From NCBI GenBank assembly GCA_001970955.1, contig MPUH01000206.1, positions 1-64,000 on the forward strand: a stretch of DNA of 64,000 nucleotides. Reading direction: 5' to 3'. Below the pieces are notes generated by a model. That model saw only the letters and a list, made by a program, of their open reading frames with translations. It was not told the origin of the DNA and did no database searches. The position numbers were made by a program, and so were the translations under genes. The first letter of the stretch is position 1; each line of letters opens with the position of its first letter. Shown here one piece after another: positions 24,022-33,959 of this stretch. The stretch is from Stentor coeruleus (Eukaryota > Ciliophora > Heterotrichea > Heterotrichida > Stentoridae).

Positions 24022-25614
24022 ATGTTAGCGCCTTGCCTATATTCAGCTATATTAGCTACCTATATTATTACTTCATTCTCATATGCAACCCTTTCAATTT
24101 TATTAGAAGATTCAAATTCCCAAATCCAAGCATCTCAACTTCCAATTATTCCTAGCCAAATAGCACATAAGATAATGGATACTACATATTTTAATGACTC
24201 TAATCTAGAATCTAGATTTACATTAGCGAATAGCTATAAAGATATCAACCCTCAAAAAAATGCATTAGAAGTTGTAGTAAACGTCTCAAATATAAACTCA
24301 GGATTTTTTTTCCCATTAAACGAAAAATTGCCTGGAAGTTACTTTTGGCAAGTTTATCCACAACAAATAAAAATAGCATGGACTGAAAACTCACGTGAAA
24401 TAATTGTAACATGGATATCTTATAACAATTTAACTGGAAGACTTGCATATCGTAAATCATATTGTATTGAATGTTCTATACCAAGTGAGTGGATTTTTAT
24501 ACGTTCTAATGTTTCTGAGTATGATTTTGGGGATAATTTTTCAAATATTCAATACATTCATAGTGTAAGAATATCTGAATTAAATGAAGATTGTGTTTAT
24601 GAGTATCTTGTTGGTCTTTATTCTTTCTGGAGTGAATTGTTTATTATAAAAGGAAAAACTCCTAATTATATACATAAGACTGTTTATAACAAAACTGAAG
24701 AACCTGTAAAATTTACAATTATTGGAGATTGGGGTACTGGGGCACAAGGTCAATATACAGAAAGATTATTAGAAAAAGATTTAGATTTAAGACCTGTTGA
24801 TGGGATTATCCATCTTGGAGATATTGCTTATGACCTTGATTCTAATAATGGTGAAGTTGGTGATGAGTTTCTTAGAATGATTCAACCTATTGCCGCTAGA
24901 TTTCCTTATATGACCTTACCTGGTAATCATGAATATTTTAAAAATATGACTCATTATACAAATAGATTTAAAATGCCAAGAAATAATGATAATCAAGGTA
25001 CGGGGTTGTTTTATTCTTTTAATCTTGGTTATGCTCATTTTATATTAATCAATACAGAAGTTTATTTTAGACCAAAACAATTATTTGGTATTAATACTCA
25101 AGATAATTGGCTTGTTAAAGATCTTAAAAAAGCTAATGAAAATAGAGAACAGGTTCCTTGGGTGTTTGTTTTTATGCATAGACCTATTTATTGCTCGAGT
25201 ATAAAGGATGATTGTTCTAGTTTTGCGGATTCTTTGAAGAATAAACTTGAAGATATTTTTAATGAGTATTCTGTGGATGTTGTTTTTCAAGCTCATTCTC
25301 ATATTTATGAAAGAACTTATCCAATTTATAATGGTAAAGAGAAATCAGGGCTTAGATCAAAACATGTTTATAAATCTGCAGAAGCTCCGATTTATATTGT
25401 AAATGGTCATGCGGGAAGTAGAGAAGGGCATGATTCGTTATTTAAACCAAAGTTTGAAACCTGGCATATTTTAGGATTTGAGAAAGATTATGGATATGGA
25501 AGACTTGAGGTTTATAACAAAACGCATATGTATTATGAAGAATTCAGTTCGGAAAAAGGGGAAATAATTGATCATTTCTGGACTATAAAAAGCAAAGCGA
25601 GATATAATATTTAG
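24022..25614 (+). CDS. Secreted purple acid phosphatase (metallophosphoesterase)
   Basis: A 530-residue purple acid phosphatase, which hydrolyses phosphate monoesters at a dinuclear metal centre, usually outside the cell or in lysosomes. A signal peptide covers about residues 1-24. An Fn3-like N-terminal domain follows (about 95-215). The metallophosphoesterase domain keeps all five ligand blocks: GDWG near 235, GDIAYD near 267, GNHE near 300, MHRP near 384 and AHSHIYER near 423. The AHSH block has Ala where GHxH is usual, but both metal-binding His remain. Several Asn-X-Ser/Thr sites fit secretion. It resembles the animal/plant high-molecular-weight type (ACP7-like). A decayed partial copy lies about 1 kb downstream. 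Confidence 0.93.
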   Translation: MLAPCLYSAILATYIITSFSYATLSILLEDSNSQIQASQLPIIPSQIAHKIMDTTYFNDSNLESRFTLANSYKDINPQKNALEVVVNVSNINSGFFFPLNEKLPGSYFWQVYPQQIKIAWTENSREIIVTWISYNNLTGRLAYRKSYCIECSIPSEWIFIRSNVSEYDFGDNFSNIQYIHSVRISELNEDCVYEYLVGLYSFWSELFIIKGKTPNYIHKTVYNKTEEPVKFTIIGDWGTGAQGQYTERLLEKDLDLRPVDGIIHLGDIAYDLDSNNGEVGDEFLRMIQPIAARFPYMTLPGNHEYFKNMTHYTNRFKMPRNNDNQGTGLFYSFNLGYAHFILINTEVYFRPKQLFGINTQDNWLVKDLKKANENREQVPWVFVFMHRPIYCSSIKDDCSSFADSLKNKLEDIFNEYSVDVVFQAHSHIYERTYPIYNGKEKSGLRSKHVYKSAEAPIYIVNGHAGSREGHDSLFKPKFETWHILGFEKDYGYGRLEVYNKTHMYYEEFSSEKGEIIDHFWTIKSKARYNI

Positions 25615-26599
25615 AATTAATAATCTCACTATCAAAACTAAGAATTTAGAATTACCTTCTTCATTTTCTCCTTAAGATTACTAAGTTGTTTTGTATTTAA
25701 GTATTTTTTATACGTGAAAAGCATAAAGTTTTAAATAATTTATATGGTATATGCTTTTTCTTGTATTTCGAAAGGAATTTTTTAAGTTTTTAATGGTAAT
25801 TATTTGATTTTTCTGATTTTCCTATGATGAAAAAGTAAAATTATTATAGTAACTAAATTTATAGTATACTAAAATCAATAAAATATTAATCTATAATTTA
25901 TACAAGTTTAAGCTATAAATTATATCTTGGTAGCCAAAAAACTTTTTTGATTTTCTTGAAAATGACTAAAATTAATCAGAAAATTTGAGTTTTTAATTAG
26001 AATCCCCAGCTTGATTATTGTATATATAAATCTTTTATCAATACATTTTGTGTTAAATAAACTGATTTGATATATGAATAGACTATATAGCTTTTATGAT
26101 TTATGGTGATGAGACCAAAATATTTTTTAATTAAAAACTCAAACCAGCATATCTAAAGAGTGCAATTAAAAACTTATACTGATGATAATTGTCTTTTACT
26201 TTAGATGAATTATCAGGATGATTTTTTTAATCCTTTCATTTTTTTTCTTATAAAATGTGTTTGTGGGTAAATTGCATGGTCTTCGGGTTTTCATTTTTTA
26301 TTATCAGGACCTAACGAAATTCCTGAAATCTAGAATTGCATAGAAGGTAAGGAAAAATAATAATTTAATTCATGCAATTTCAGTTTATGTGCTTTGGTAG
26401 TTTACTTTGATTATCATCCACAATAATCATTAAATACAACCAAATACCTTAATTTTGCTACGATAAAAAAACCAATAAAATCTCTAACCCTTCTCATCAA
26501 TGAAATTACTATAAAAATCATTGAGATACACATAAATTTATATGAGAATTTGAGTAAGAAACATATAATCAATAATTTATTCCTATGAGCGAGGTAGAT
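25615..26599. other. Intergenic downstream of the phosphatase gene
   Basis: AT-rich with no supported gene. An open stretch on the minus strand at 26414-26608 looks spurious because it has no family features and abuts the phosphatase relic on the other strand. Confidence 0.45.
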
Positions 26600-26609
26600 G
26601 TATAACAAG

Positions 26610-26980
26610 GAGGCAAATTAATTCTAACAACTTTAGTCAAAGTATTGGATTTTATTTCCTATTTAATAATGACAATTCTAAATATTTTTGGTCATTTTAT
26701 CCACAAAAATAAAAATTGCATAGACAGAAAACCCATATGAAAATCTAGTAACTTGGGTTTCTTATAATGATTTTTATAGAAAACTTGAATATGACAACTT
26801 ATTTTACACAAACTCTACTTTAAGTAATAATTGGGTTTTTTATAAAATCTAAAGTTAGAAGAGTTGGTTTAGTAAATACATTTTTTGGTTGTGATGTAAA
26901 GTTATTGAGTAATTTAAATAATTTTTGGCAATCTTAAAGACTTTACTTGTGTTAATAAAAACCCCTGCTAATAAATTAAT
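26610..26980 (+). pseudogene. Decayed partial copy of the purple acid phosphatase
   Basis: Translated pieces match residues about 93-215 of the phosphatase at 24022-25614. SIGFYFLFNNDNSKYFWSFYP matches SGFFFPLN...SYFWQVYP. KIA(stop)TENPYENLVTWVSYND matches KIAWTENSREIIVTWISYNN; the Trp codon TGG has become TAG. LLSNLNNFWQ matches YLVGLYSFWS, and KTPAN matches KTPNY. The catalytic metallophosphoesterase part is absent. Several stops and shifts interrupt it, so no function is expected. It is a host-gene duplicate, not a mobile element. Confidence 0.75.
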
Positions 26981-27325
26981 TTAATATTAAAAGCCAAATG
27001 ATGATTATAAATACCTTCTAAAATTTTATATTAAAAATTCTATAACTATTAATCAGGATTTTACAAATTTAATACTAAAACTCTAGTTTGAATATCAAAA
27101 CATAGAACATATACTAAACAAACAAATCTCATGCATAATTTTAAAACTTTTCACATAATTTATATCAAATTTCCAAAAATCTACAATCATAAACAAAATC
27201 TCTAATTTTCAATCCTATCATATCTTCCTTTTTACCCTAAAACCATATTCTCAAATCATAAAAAAAAAATCCTCTTTTTAAAATCCTATCTCAAAAACTT
27301 GTATTTTATTATACGAAATTATTAA
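26981..27325. other. Intergenic, 3' flank of coiled-coil gene
   Basis: No gene is seen. From about 27030 the plus strand is C-rich and G-poor, as expected 3' of a minus-strand gene. Confidence 0.45.
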
Positions 27326-27724
27326 TCACTTATAATAAATCTTCCTCTTCATTTCATCTAATTTCTCAATCTCTCTACGTAATTGCATATTTTCTTCTTC
27401 TAATGTTACTCGATTATTAGAATTTTTATGAACAATTCTATCCCAGTTTCGATTAAGTTTTTCAATATCAGCTATGAAATGTGCAGGCATCGATTGTTGC
27501 TTATATTTTTCTTTATTTCTAACTGATTCAAATAAAGTTTTGATTCTACGAGTTTGAAGCAAGGCTAGTTCTTGATTGTTTTTATGGGTTTCTTTTTCTA
27601 TTTCGGACATCCAGTCATTGATACGTTTCCATTTCTCTTCACGATACCAGTCATTTTCTAGAACTGAAGCATCTCCAATATCATTAGTTTGTCGTTTAAG
27701 GTTGATTATTACCCCAGGTTTCAT
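27326..27724 (-). CDS. Small coiled-coil protein of unknown function
   Basis: A 132-residue, strongly charged protein. A short N-terminal segment (MKPGVIINLKRQ) is followed by two helical coiled-coil stretches, about residues 30-75 and 105-130. A Trp/Arg-rich start to the first helix (WYREEKWKRINDW) is notable. No membrane, signal or catalytic feature is seen. Its 5' side (27725-28030 on the plus strand) is G-rich, as for other minus-strand genes. The family is not recognised. Confidence 0.65.
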   Translation of the reverse strand: MKPGVIINLKRQTNDIGDASVLENDWYREEKWKRINDWMSEIEKETHKNNQELALLQTRRIKTLFESVRNKEKYKQQSMPAHFIADIEKLNRNWDRIVHKNSNNRVTLEEENMQLRREIEKLDEMKRKIYYK

Positions 27725-28460
27725 AGTTATTTGTATGATAATAAAAAATTTGAAGAGGGATAATAATATGTGATTTAAAGGATGGGGAGATAAGAGGTAA
27801 GGGTTTTAGAGGTTAAGAGGATTTTGATGATACTTTTTAAAGTGGAGTTTTTTGGAAGGATTATAATTTTTTTTTACTGTGAATTTTGTGTTTGGAAAAG
27901 GATTTTTGGTTTTAGGGAAAAATTATATGGGAAAAGAGGCTTTTGGATTTTAGAGATGCTGGCTTGGATTTATAGATTTTTTATGGATTTATTAGATTTT
28001 TAGTTTTGGTTAAGATTTATGATGATGAAAGTTTTATGGGATAGTGATACTAATACTAATACTAATATAAATAAAGTTTAAGATATTTAAAGTATGTAGA
28101 TTTTCTGGATAAACAAAAATAAATTTATGGATGATTGTGAAGAGGAACTTTTAATAACGTAAATCTCATATTTGGGAAAAGTAATAAAGTATTCTAAAAT
28201 CGATTTTAAAAGCATCACATGGCATAGATATCCACTTGAATAAAATTATAAAGTTTTTAGATATTCATTATTTCTTTAAAACCTTCACCAAATTTCAAAT
28301 AACTAATTTTTAAGTCTATTAATAATATCACATTATACGATCTTATAACTACATACCTACATGCCTGCTTATAAATTCGAAATTCTATGAATAAACCCAC
28401 AAAAAGACCACAAATCTTTTTGTTATATTTTCCCATAATCTAAACAGTTGTAAGCTTATA
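27725..28460. other. Divergent promoter region with a skew switch
   Basis: This region separates a minus-strand gene and a plus-strand gene transcribed away from each other. The left half (27725-28150) is G-rich and C-poor and the right half (28200-28460) is C-rich and G-poor. The switch is near 28150-28200. TTATA directly precedes the plus-strand ATG at 28461. Confidence 0.5.
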
Positions 28461-29563
28461 ATGAATCTAACATATGACGAAATCCTTTACGAACTAAAAG
28501 TGTTTTCAAGGAACTATTCTCAAGCCCATCTAACCTTTTCTAAATGGAGAAGCTATAAGAAGAAAGTTGACATAATCCCTGATTCCCAACTGACAACTTG
28601 TGAAATTGATGATAAAACATATGGACTTATATACCGTGAAAGACTTCAATCTATAGAAGCATTTCTTTTTGAAAGCATAACCAAACGCACGACTATAAAA
28701 AGAAATGAGCGTCTTTTTAAAGAAATCCAACGTATATGGAGGCTTTTAAATCCATTCCACTTATCTGGTATTTCACGTCAGGTTTATGTAAAATTCTATG
28801 AGTTCATACATTTCCAAGTCCTCAACATAAACGCTCAAGTAGAAGAATATGAAAACATAGGAAAAATTGACTCTGAAATCGATTTTGGGAATAACGAAGC
28901 TTTAGGATTTATGCAATTTTACGATTCACTTTTCGAAAACCTAGACGCTTATGCTAAAAGTACTCTTGCAAATGAGTATTGCAGAATAGCTAAAAAACTT
29001 CATAGAGAAGTCAAAAACTCGATTTGGATAAAAAGTCAAGACTTGCATAATAAACTATATTGTGAAGGTTACAAAGCTCATATGCCATCATGGGCTGTAA
29101 ACCATATGAAAACTAAATCTATAGAAGTCCCTACAACCAGTTTTATAAGGTCAAATATTTTTACCTCAAATATCCCTACAAGACTTATGTCAAAGTCTTC
29201 AAAAAAAGATCGTAGTAATGACTTTATTGAAACAAAATATAGAAAAATAACAACTGCTTGGACTAATAGAACTAAAAACTTAAACAAAACCCTTGCTCCT
29301 ATAAAAAGCCCTGAGAGCAAATATAGGAAAACTTTAAATATCATTGGTTTACCTAATAAAATTGATAATGTAAGCCCTGTTGCTAAGAAAGCTAAAAATT
29401 TTAGGGATAAAAAAGTTATAGAAGAAATCGTTAAGGATCGCAAAGTTAAAAAATTTGAGACTCCACAGCGTATANCGTTAAGGATCGCAAAGTTAAAAAA
29501 TTTGAGACTCCACAGCGTATATTGCAGACTCCATTGAAATATCTTTTTAATCTTAATGAATGA
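28461..29563 (+). CDS. Conserved-looking protein of unknown function (broken by assembly seam)
   Basis: The frame runs from 28461 to an N at 29475, where a 46-base direct duplication (29429-29474 and 29476-29521) shifts it. With one copy counted, the frame continues to TGA at 29561-29563 and gives 351 residues ending TPLKYLFNLNE. The N-terminal 220 residues are helical. A segment GFMQFYDSLFENLDAYA resembles the helix after a degenerate EF-hand seen in some ciliate cytoskeletal proteins, but this is weak. The C-terminal third is basic and rich in Ser/Thr/Lys. No membrane or signal sequence is seen. The function is unknown. Confidence 0.75.
29429..29521. repeat. 46-bp direct duplication around a single N inside a gene
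   Basis: Bases 29429-29474 and 29476-29521 are identical, with N at 29475. Removing one copy plus the N restores a continuous reading frame to a TGA stop, so the duplication is almost certainly an assembly artefact. Confidence 0.92.
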
Positions 29564-29622
29564 TTTTGTATATAAGGCGAATAAGAAGTTGAAGAATAAA
29601 AATTTAATGATAAAACTATAGA

Positions 29623-31104
29623 TTAGGACGACTCTGTTTTTGTTGTGAGGTAATTTTTAAGCTCTTCAAGGCTGATTAATCCATCTCCATTAGAATCCGC
29701 TTGCGTAAGAAAATCTGCCCATTCTGAATCTTTGATCCCAGGTATAGCCTGTTTGAGTTCATCAAGGGATAAAGTCCCATCTCCACCAATATCATAAATC
29801 TTAAAAGCAATCTCCAATTCTTTTTTTTGCGAAAGACAAGACCAATCCTGAGTAGCAGCAAGAAACTGTGTATAATTTATCGTCCCATCCCCTTCTCCAT
29901 CAAGTTTTTTCATCAACTCATTAAGACTTGCTGGGGCAGGTATTCCAAGTGCATCATATCCTTCTTCAATTTCATCTTTACTCAAAGTCCCATCTCCATT
30001 TTTATCCAAATTTATGAACATGTCGCTAAGTTTTCTCATTTCAATAGTCCCCATGACTTGATTGGATATAAAAGAAAAAATCGATTTCTCTAATTTATTC
30101 CTGGCCTTTATAAAAATTACATTGAATTTACCAAGATTTACTAGAGCTTCTTGGCATATAGGGTTATCATTAATTGTACTACGAGTATATGATACTAACC
30201 AAGGATCTGAAAGGACATCTTCTGCTGTAGGTCGATCTTTAGGATCTTTTTTTAGCATTTTTATTATAAGATTCTTAGCTTCAGTGCTTATTGATGACCA
30301 TACTGTATTATGCATATCTATAACCCCTTGGCTTATCATCTTAGCAGTACCCGCATCTGTATCAGCTTGAAAAGGTAAACGTCCACTAAGCATTGTATAT
30401 AATATAACCCCAGCACTCCATATATCACTTTTTAATGATACATTGCCTTTAAATCTTTCTGGGGCCATATAACTTACTGCTCCTACTGATAATTGAAGGT
30501 CACTTTCATTAGAATTACTTATTCTTGAAATACCAAAATCAAAAATTTTCAAATGAGCATCAGGGGCGTCTGATTCAAAAAGCAAGTTTTCAGGCTTTAT
30601 ATCCCGGTGTATAATACCTAATCTGTGACAGTAGTTTAATGCGAGTATTATATGGCATAAGTACCTTGCCGCAAGACGTTCTGTGATTTTTTCTATAGTG
30701 ACAAGCTTTTCAAATAGCTGCCCACCGCTTAGGTATTCAGAAATAATATAAATCCTTGTTGTTGTTTCGATAATTTCGTATATTCTCATAATACTAGGAT
30801 GGTCCTGTTTAGATTTTACTATGTTTTTTAGTAAAGATAACTCGTAAAAAAAACCATCAAGCTCGCTTTGATTCATCATGGACTTGATAAGTTCTTTTGC
30901 GGCACGTTCCAAACCACTTCTTTTGTCTTTGACTAGGAAGACATTTCCTAAAGAACCACTACCTAGGGTTTTAATAATTGTATAGCTTTCTCGTATTGAA
31001 CCAATAGACCTACATACAGATTTTGGGTTTTTAGATGTATCGATTATGTCTCGATTAGATACAAGAAGCAAAGGATCAGTACCTGATGATGAACAGCATC
31101 CCAT
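29623..31104 (-). CDS. Calcium-dependent protein kinase (CDPK)
   Basis: A 493-residue CDPK, a Ser/Thr kinase switched on by calcium. MGCCSSS at the N-terminus predicts myristoylation and palmitoylation. The kinase domain spans about 40-300: glycine loop GSGSLGNV at 48-55, catalytic Lys near 70, HRDIKPENLLF, DFGIS and APE are all present. A junction helix follows, then four EF-hands over about 355-490. Loops 1 (DKNGDGTLSKDE) and 4 (DSNGDGLISLEE) are canonical. Loop 2 ends in Gln rather than Glu, and loop 3 (DIGGDGTLSLDE) has Gly at position 3, so these two may bind calcium weakly. Plants, ciliates and apicomplexans share this family; animals lack it. The gene ends in TAG. Confidence 0.95.
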   Translation of the reverse strand: MGCCSSSGTDPLLLVSNRDIIDTSKNPKSVCRSIGSIRESYTIIKTLGSGSLGNVFLVKDKRSGLERAAKELIKSMMNQSELDGFFYELSLLKNIVKSKQDHPSIMRIYEIIETTTRIYIISEYLSGGQLFEKLVTIEKITERLAARYLCHIILALNYCHRLGIIHRDIKPENLLFESDAPDAHLKIFDFGISRISNSNESDLQLSVGAVSYMAPERFKGNVSLKSDIWSAGVILYTMLSGRLPFQADTDAGTAKMISQGVIDMHNTVWSSISTEAKNLIIKMLKKDPKDRPTAEDVLSDPWLVSYTRSTINDNPICQEALVNLGKFNVIFIKARNKLEKSIFSFISNQVMGTIEMRKLSDMFINLDKNGDGTLSKDEIEEGYDALGIPAPASLNELMKKLDGEGDGTINYTQFLAATQDWSCLSQKKELEIAFKIYDIGGDGTLSLDELKQAIPGIKDSEWADFLTQADSNGDGLISLEELKNYLTTKTESS

Positions 31105-31643
31105 TTAAAAATTTGTAATTAAACTATTTTAAGGTAAATATCAAATTATTTAAGTTTTCATAGTATAATGTATATATAAAATTTAAATAAACGGGAAAAT
31201 ATTCGATGAAGATTTAAGTGGATGCTTATTTGTGTGTAAAATGATAAAGGTTTTATAAGGTGTTATTTGATAAGATGGTAATTTTTCATATTGAAAATTT
31301 TATGGTAATTTTATCAGGCACTGTTTGTTAAAATGATATTTTTTTATATTGAATTAAACTTTGGATGCTTTTATGAAAAGTTGTATAGTATTATTATAGA
31401 AATAGACAACAGTATGCTTTGTGTTTAATTTGTAATAAGCCAAAAGCTTTATTATATTTTCTCAAGAAGCTTTTCTTTAAATCCATAAGTAAATACACTC
31501 AGTGATATAACTAAAAAATACTACTCATAAATAAAATATATATAAATTTACTAACAGAAAATGTCATTTTTATACAAATTTCAAACTAAATCTTTACATA
31601 CAGCCATAAAAAACCAAATAAAATCCAAAATCCTTACTTTATA
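31105..31643. other. Intergenic between two minus-strand genes
   Basis: No gene is seen. Bases 31105-31400 are relatively G-rich (5' flank of the CDPK). Bases 31480-31643 are richer in C (3' flank of the CPAP gene). A plus-strand open stretch starting at 31561 reads antisense through the CPAP G-box and is discounted. Confidence 0.45.
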
Positions 31644-33566
31644 TTATTGTTCAATTATCTTCCCATCAGGCATAATTTTCTTAATCCTTCCATCAGGATA
31701 CTTCCTAATCTTAACCCCATTAGGATATATTGTATCTTTCTGCCCATTAACAAACTCAATATATTTAACCCCTTTGTTATCTAAAGTCTGTACAGTTCCA
31801 TCAGGAAATACACTTTCTTCTTGTCCATCAGGGAAAATACATTTAACCGTACCATCAGGAAACGATATTTCTTTAGTCCCATCAGGAAAATGTTTTTCAA
31901 TCTGCCCACTTGAAAATTTAAACAACTGAAGACCATCAGGAAATGTTGTTTGTGAAGTATTTGCTTCAGCATAATAATAAACCGTTCGACCATCAGGGAA
32001 ATTCTGTTTAACATCTTTGTTTTTAAAATAAACTATAGAATAGCCATCAGGATATGTTTCTTTTTTTATCCCGTTACTGAAATTTTCTTCTTTTTTCCCA
32101 ACTTTTGGCTTGTATTCTGGTTCGAAGGTATCATTTTTATCTGATTCTTCACTTTCTTCTGGAGTTTCGCAGTATTCTAAAGACTCTTCTGCTTTTTCTT
32201 CTTGTTTGTAGTTGTCTTCTGATGAAGATTTATCGTATTCGTTTGAAAATTTTAAAGCATTTAGTTGTTGTTCGTAGCTTTCTATGGTTTTTTGATGGAG
32301 TTCTTCTTGGTCTTTGAGCTTTTGTTGCAGTTCGGAAACCCTAGCTTTGAGAAGTTGGATTTCTTCTTTTTCTTTGCTTTGCAGTTTAAGTTTTTTTTCT
32401 AAGGCTTGGCGATCTTTTTTTAGTTTTTCAGATTCTTCTTGTTTCCATTTCTCAAACTCTTCTTGGTAACGGTCTTTTTCTTTGAAGAAATCGTGTTTGT
32501 CTTTGTCGAGCTTCCTTTTTTTCTCTTCAGCTTCACGGATTAGTCGCTGAAGTTTTGCGTTTTCACTATTATAATGCTGAATTTGTTCATTCAAATACAA
32601 AGTCTTTTCATTTACATCATCTTTTTCTGATACACCAACTTCAGCATAAGGTCCATTTTTATCTGTAAACATAATCTTGCTACAATTCGCAGAACTCGCA
32701 TTTTTCGGTGTCACCTTTGCTTTCGTGCATAGTTTCCCTTCACCTCTTTTAAGAAAACTTGTTTTACTTCCAGGTGAAATTTGCCCAATTGTAGGTTTAT
32801 CATTATCTTCTAACTCTAAATCTTCGACTTCTTGTTTTTTTATAGTTTTTTTCTCAGGTGTTATTTTCTTACTTTTTCTTTTTAAATATGAATATCTTGG
32901 TTGATTATCTTGATCAGGGTCTGTAAACATAATAGTTTCTTCAGTGTGCATTTTTAAAGGCATTTCCTCAGCAGAATATCTTGCTTGGGCCTTTTCAGCT
33001 TTAACTCTTGGGGGAATAGATGGTTCAGTTATAAGCCCAGGAGATTTCTGATACTTTTTTAATTCCCTTTCTACAAGTTGTTCAAAAGGTACACTTGATG
33101 CTTTTATTGGGACTTCTTCAAAACTGTTTGTTTTTTTAAGCTTTTTAGGCACTTTGATATCGAAATCTAACTCGACAAGTTCTCCTTTTTTTTGCCGAAA
33201 TGATGGGATTTCGGCGATTTCTTTAGCAAAAGATGAGTTTTGTAAAGACTTTTCAAAAAAATTATCCTCTTGGGTGTCGTTTATAAAAGTGTTTTTTGGC
33301 GGAGGGGAGAAAGATATAAGTTCTTTTGTAGGGTTTTCTATAGGCTGGGTGTCAAGTTCGGATTGGTCATTCTGTAGGAAAATACTCTCTGCTTGAAGAG
33401 ACTTTTCTAATATATTTTCTTCTTGGTCTTGAATTGGCTCAATAATTTTTGATTCATCGGGCTGAACTTTATTTAAGTAATCAGCGAGCATACGAAGGTA
33501 GTTTGCTTGTAAGGCCATGTATTCTGGGTTCATTTGATTGAAATAGTTGCCATAGCGTGGGTCCAT
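31644..33566 (-). CDS. CPAP/SAS-4-like centriole/basal body protein with TCP10 G-box
   Basis: A 640-residue protein of the CENPJ (CPAP)/SAS-4 family, which builds centrioles and basal bodies and controls microtubule length. Residues 1-310 are low-complexity and charged. About 325-460 is a long coiled coil. About 500-640 is the TCP10 C-terminal G-box: a chain of short beta strands with the repeating FPDG/YPDG signature, at least ten copies (YPDGYSIVYF, FPDGRTVYYY, FPDGLQLFKF, FPDGTKEISF, FPDGTVKCIF and so on). This domain binds STIL/Ana2-type partners in animals. Human CPAP is about twice as long; ciliate forms are often short. A TTATTATAATAA motif lies about 20 bases before the ATG. Confidence 0.9.
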   Translation of the reverse strand: MDPRYGNYFNQMNPEYMALQANYLRMLADYLNKVQPDESKIIEPIQDQEENILEKSLQAESIFLQNDQSELDTQPIENPTKELISFSPPPKNTFINDTQEDNFFEKSLQNSSFAKEIAEIPSFRQKKGELVELDFDIKVPKKLKKTNSFEEVPIKASSVPFEQLVERELKKYQKSPGLITEPSIPPRVKAEKAQARYSAEEMPLKMHTEETIMFTDPDQDNQPRYSYLKRKSKKITPEKKTIKKQEVEDLELEDNDKPTIGQISPGSKTSFLKRGEGKLCTKAKVTPKNASSANCSKIMFTDKNGPYAEVGVSEKDDVNEKTLYLNEQIQHYNSENAKLQRLIREAEEKKRKLDKDKHDFFKEKDRYQEEFEKWKQEESEKLKKDRQALEKKLKLQSKEKEEIQLLKARVSELQQKLKDQEELHQKTIESYEQQLNALKFSNEYDKSSSEDNYKQEEKAEESLEYCETPEESEESDKNDTFEPEYKPKVGKKEENFSNGIKKETYPDGYSIVYFKNKDVKQNFPDGRTVYYYAEANTSQTTFPDGLQLFKFSSGQIEKHFPDGTKEISFPDGTVKCIFPDGQEESVFPDGTVQTLDNKGVKYIEFVNGQKDTIYPNGVKIRKYPDGRIKKIMPDGKIIEQ

Positions 33567-33583
33567 TTATAAGTCCAGTGCTT

Positions 33584-33598
33584 GTTTATTATAATAAC
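33584..33598 (-). promoter_or_regulatory. Putative TATAAT-like element of the CPAP gene
   Basis: GTTATTATAATAAAC on the minus strand lies 18-32 bases upstream of the CPAP start. It is the clearest copy of a motif that recurs near start codons in this window. A promoter role is inferred from recurrence. Confidence 0.35.
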
Positions 33599-33648
33599 AA
33601 ATTCCAAAGTATAAATCACTAAACATATCACAAATTTCCAAATACATA

Positions 33649-33891
33649 ATAAAAAACTATGCATCATAAAACTCCACACAATCATTTACTATATCTTTAA
33701 ACCACAACTATCTTTTTATTATCTGGCGGGATATTCTCAATACAATAAAACATAATCCATTTAAAAAAGNATAAAAAACTATGCATCATAAAACTCCACA
33801 CAATCATTTACTATATCTTTAAACCACAACTATCCTTTTATTATCTGGCGGGATATTCTCAATACAATAAAACATAATCCATTTAAAAAAA
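33649..33891. repeat. About 121-bp direct duplication around a single N (assembly seam)
   Basis: Bases 33649-33769 recur at 33771-33891 with few differences (ATCTTTTTATT versus ATCCTTTTATT, plus the last base or so). The N is at 33770. The near-identity fits overlapping contigs from two alleles. Confidence 0.85.
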
Positions 33892-33959
33892 CATCTGAAT
33901 TTACCAACACATATCTAAAATATAATTAAATCTTTATATAAATGAAAATTTTTTTTTGT

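Noticed and set aside
26414-26608. Minus-strand hydrophobic 64-residue open frame
   Set aside because: It has no C-rich/G-rich flank pattern or start motif, and it adjoins a phosphatase relic on the other strand.
31561-31929. Plus-strand open frame with repeated PSG/PSGN units
   Set aside because: It is the antisense of the FPDG repeats of the CPAP G-box and has no independent support.
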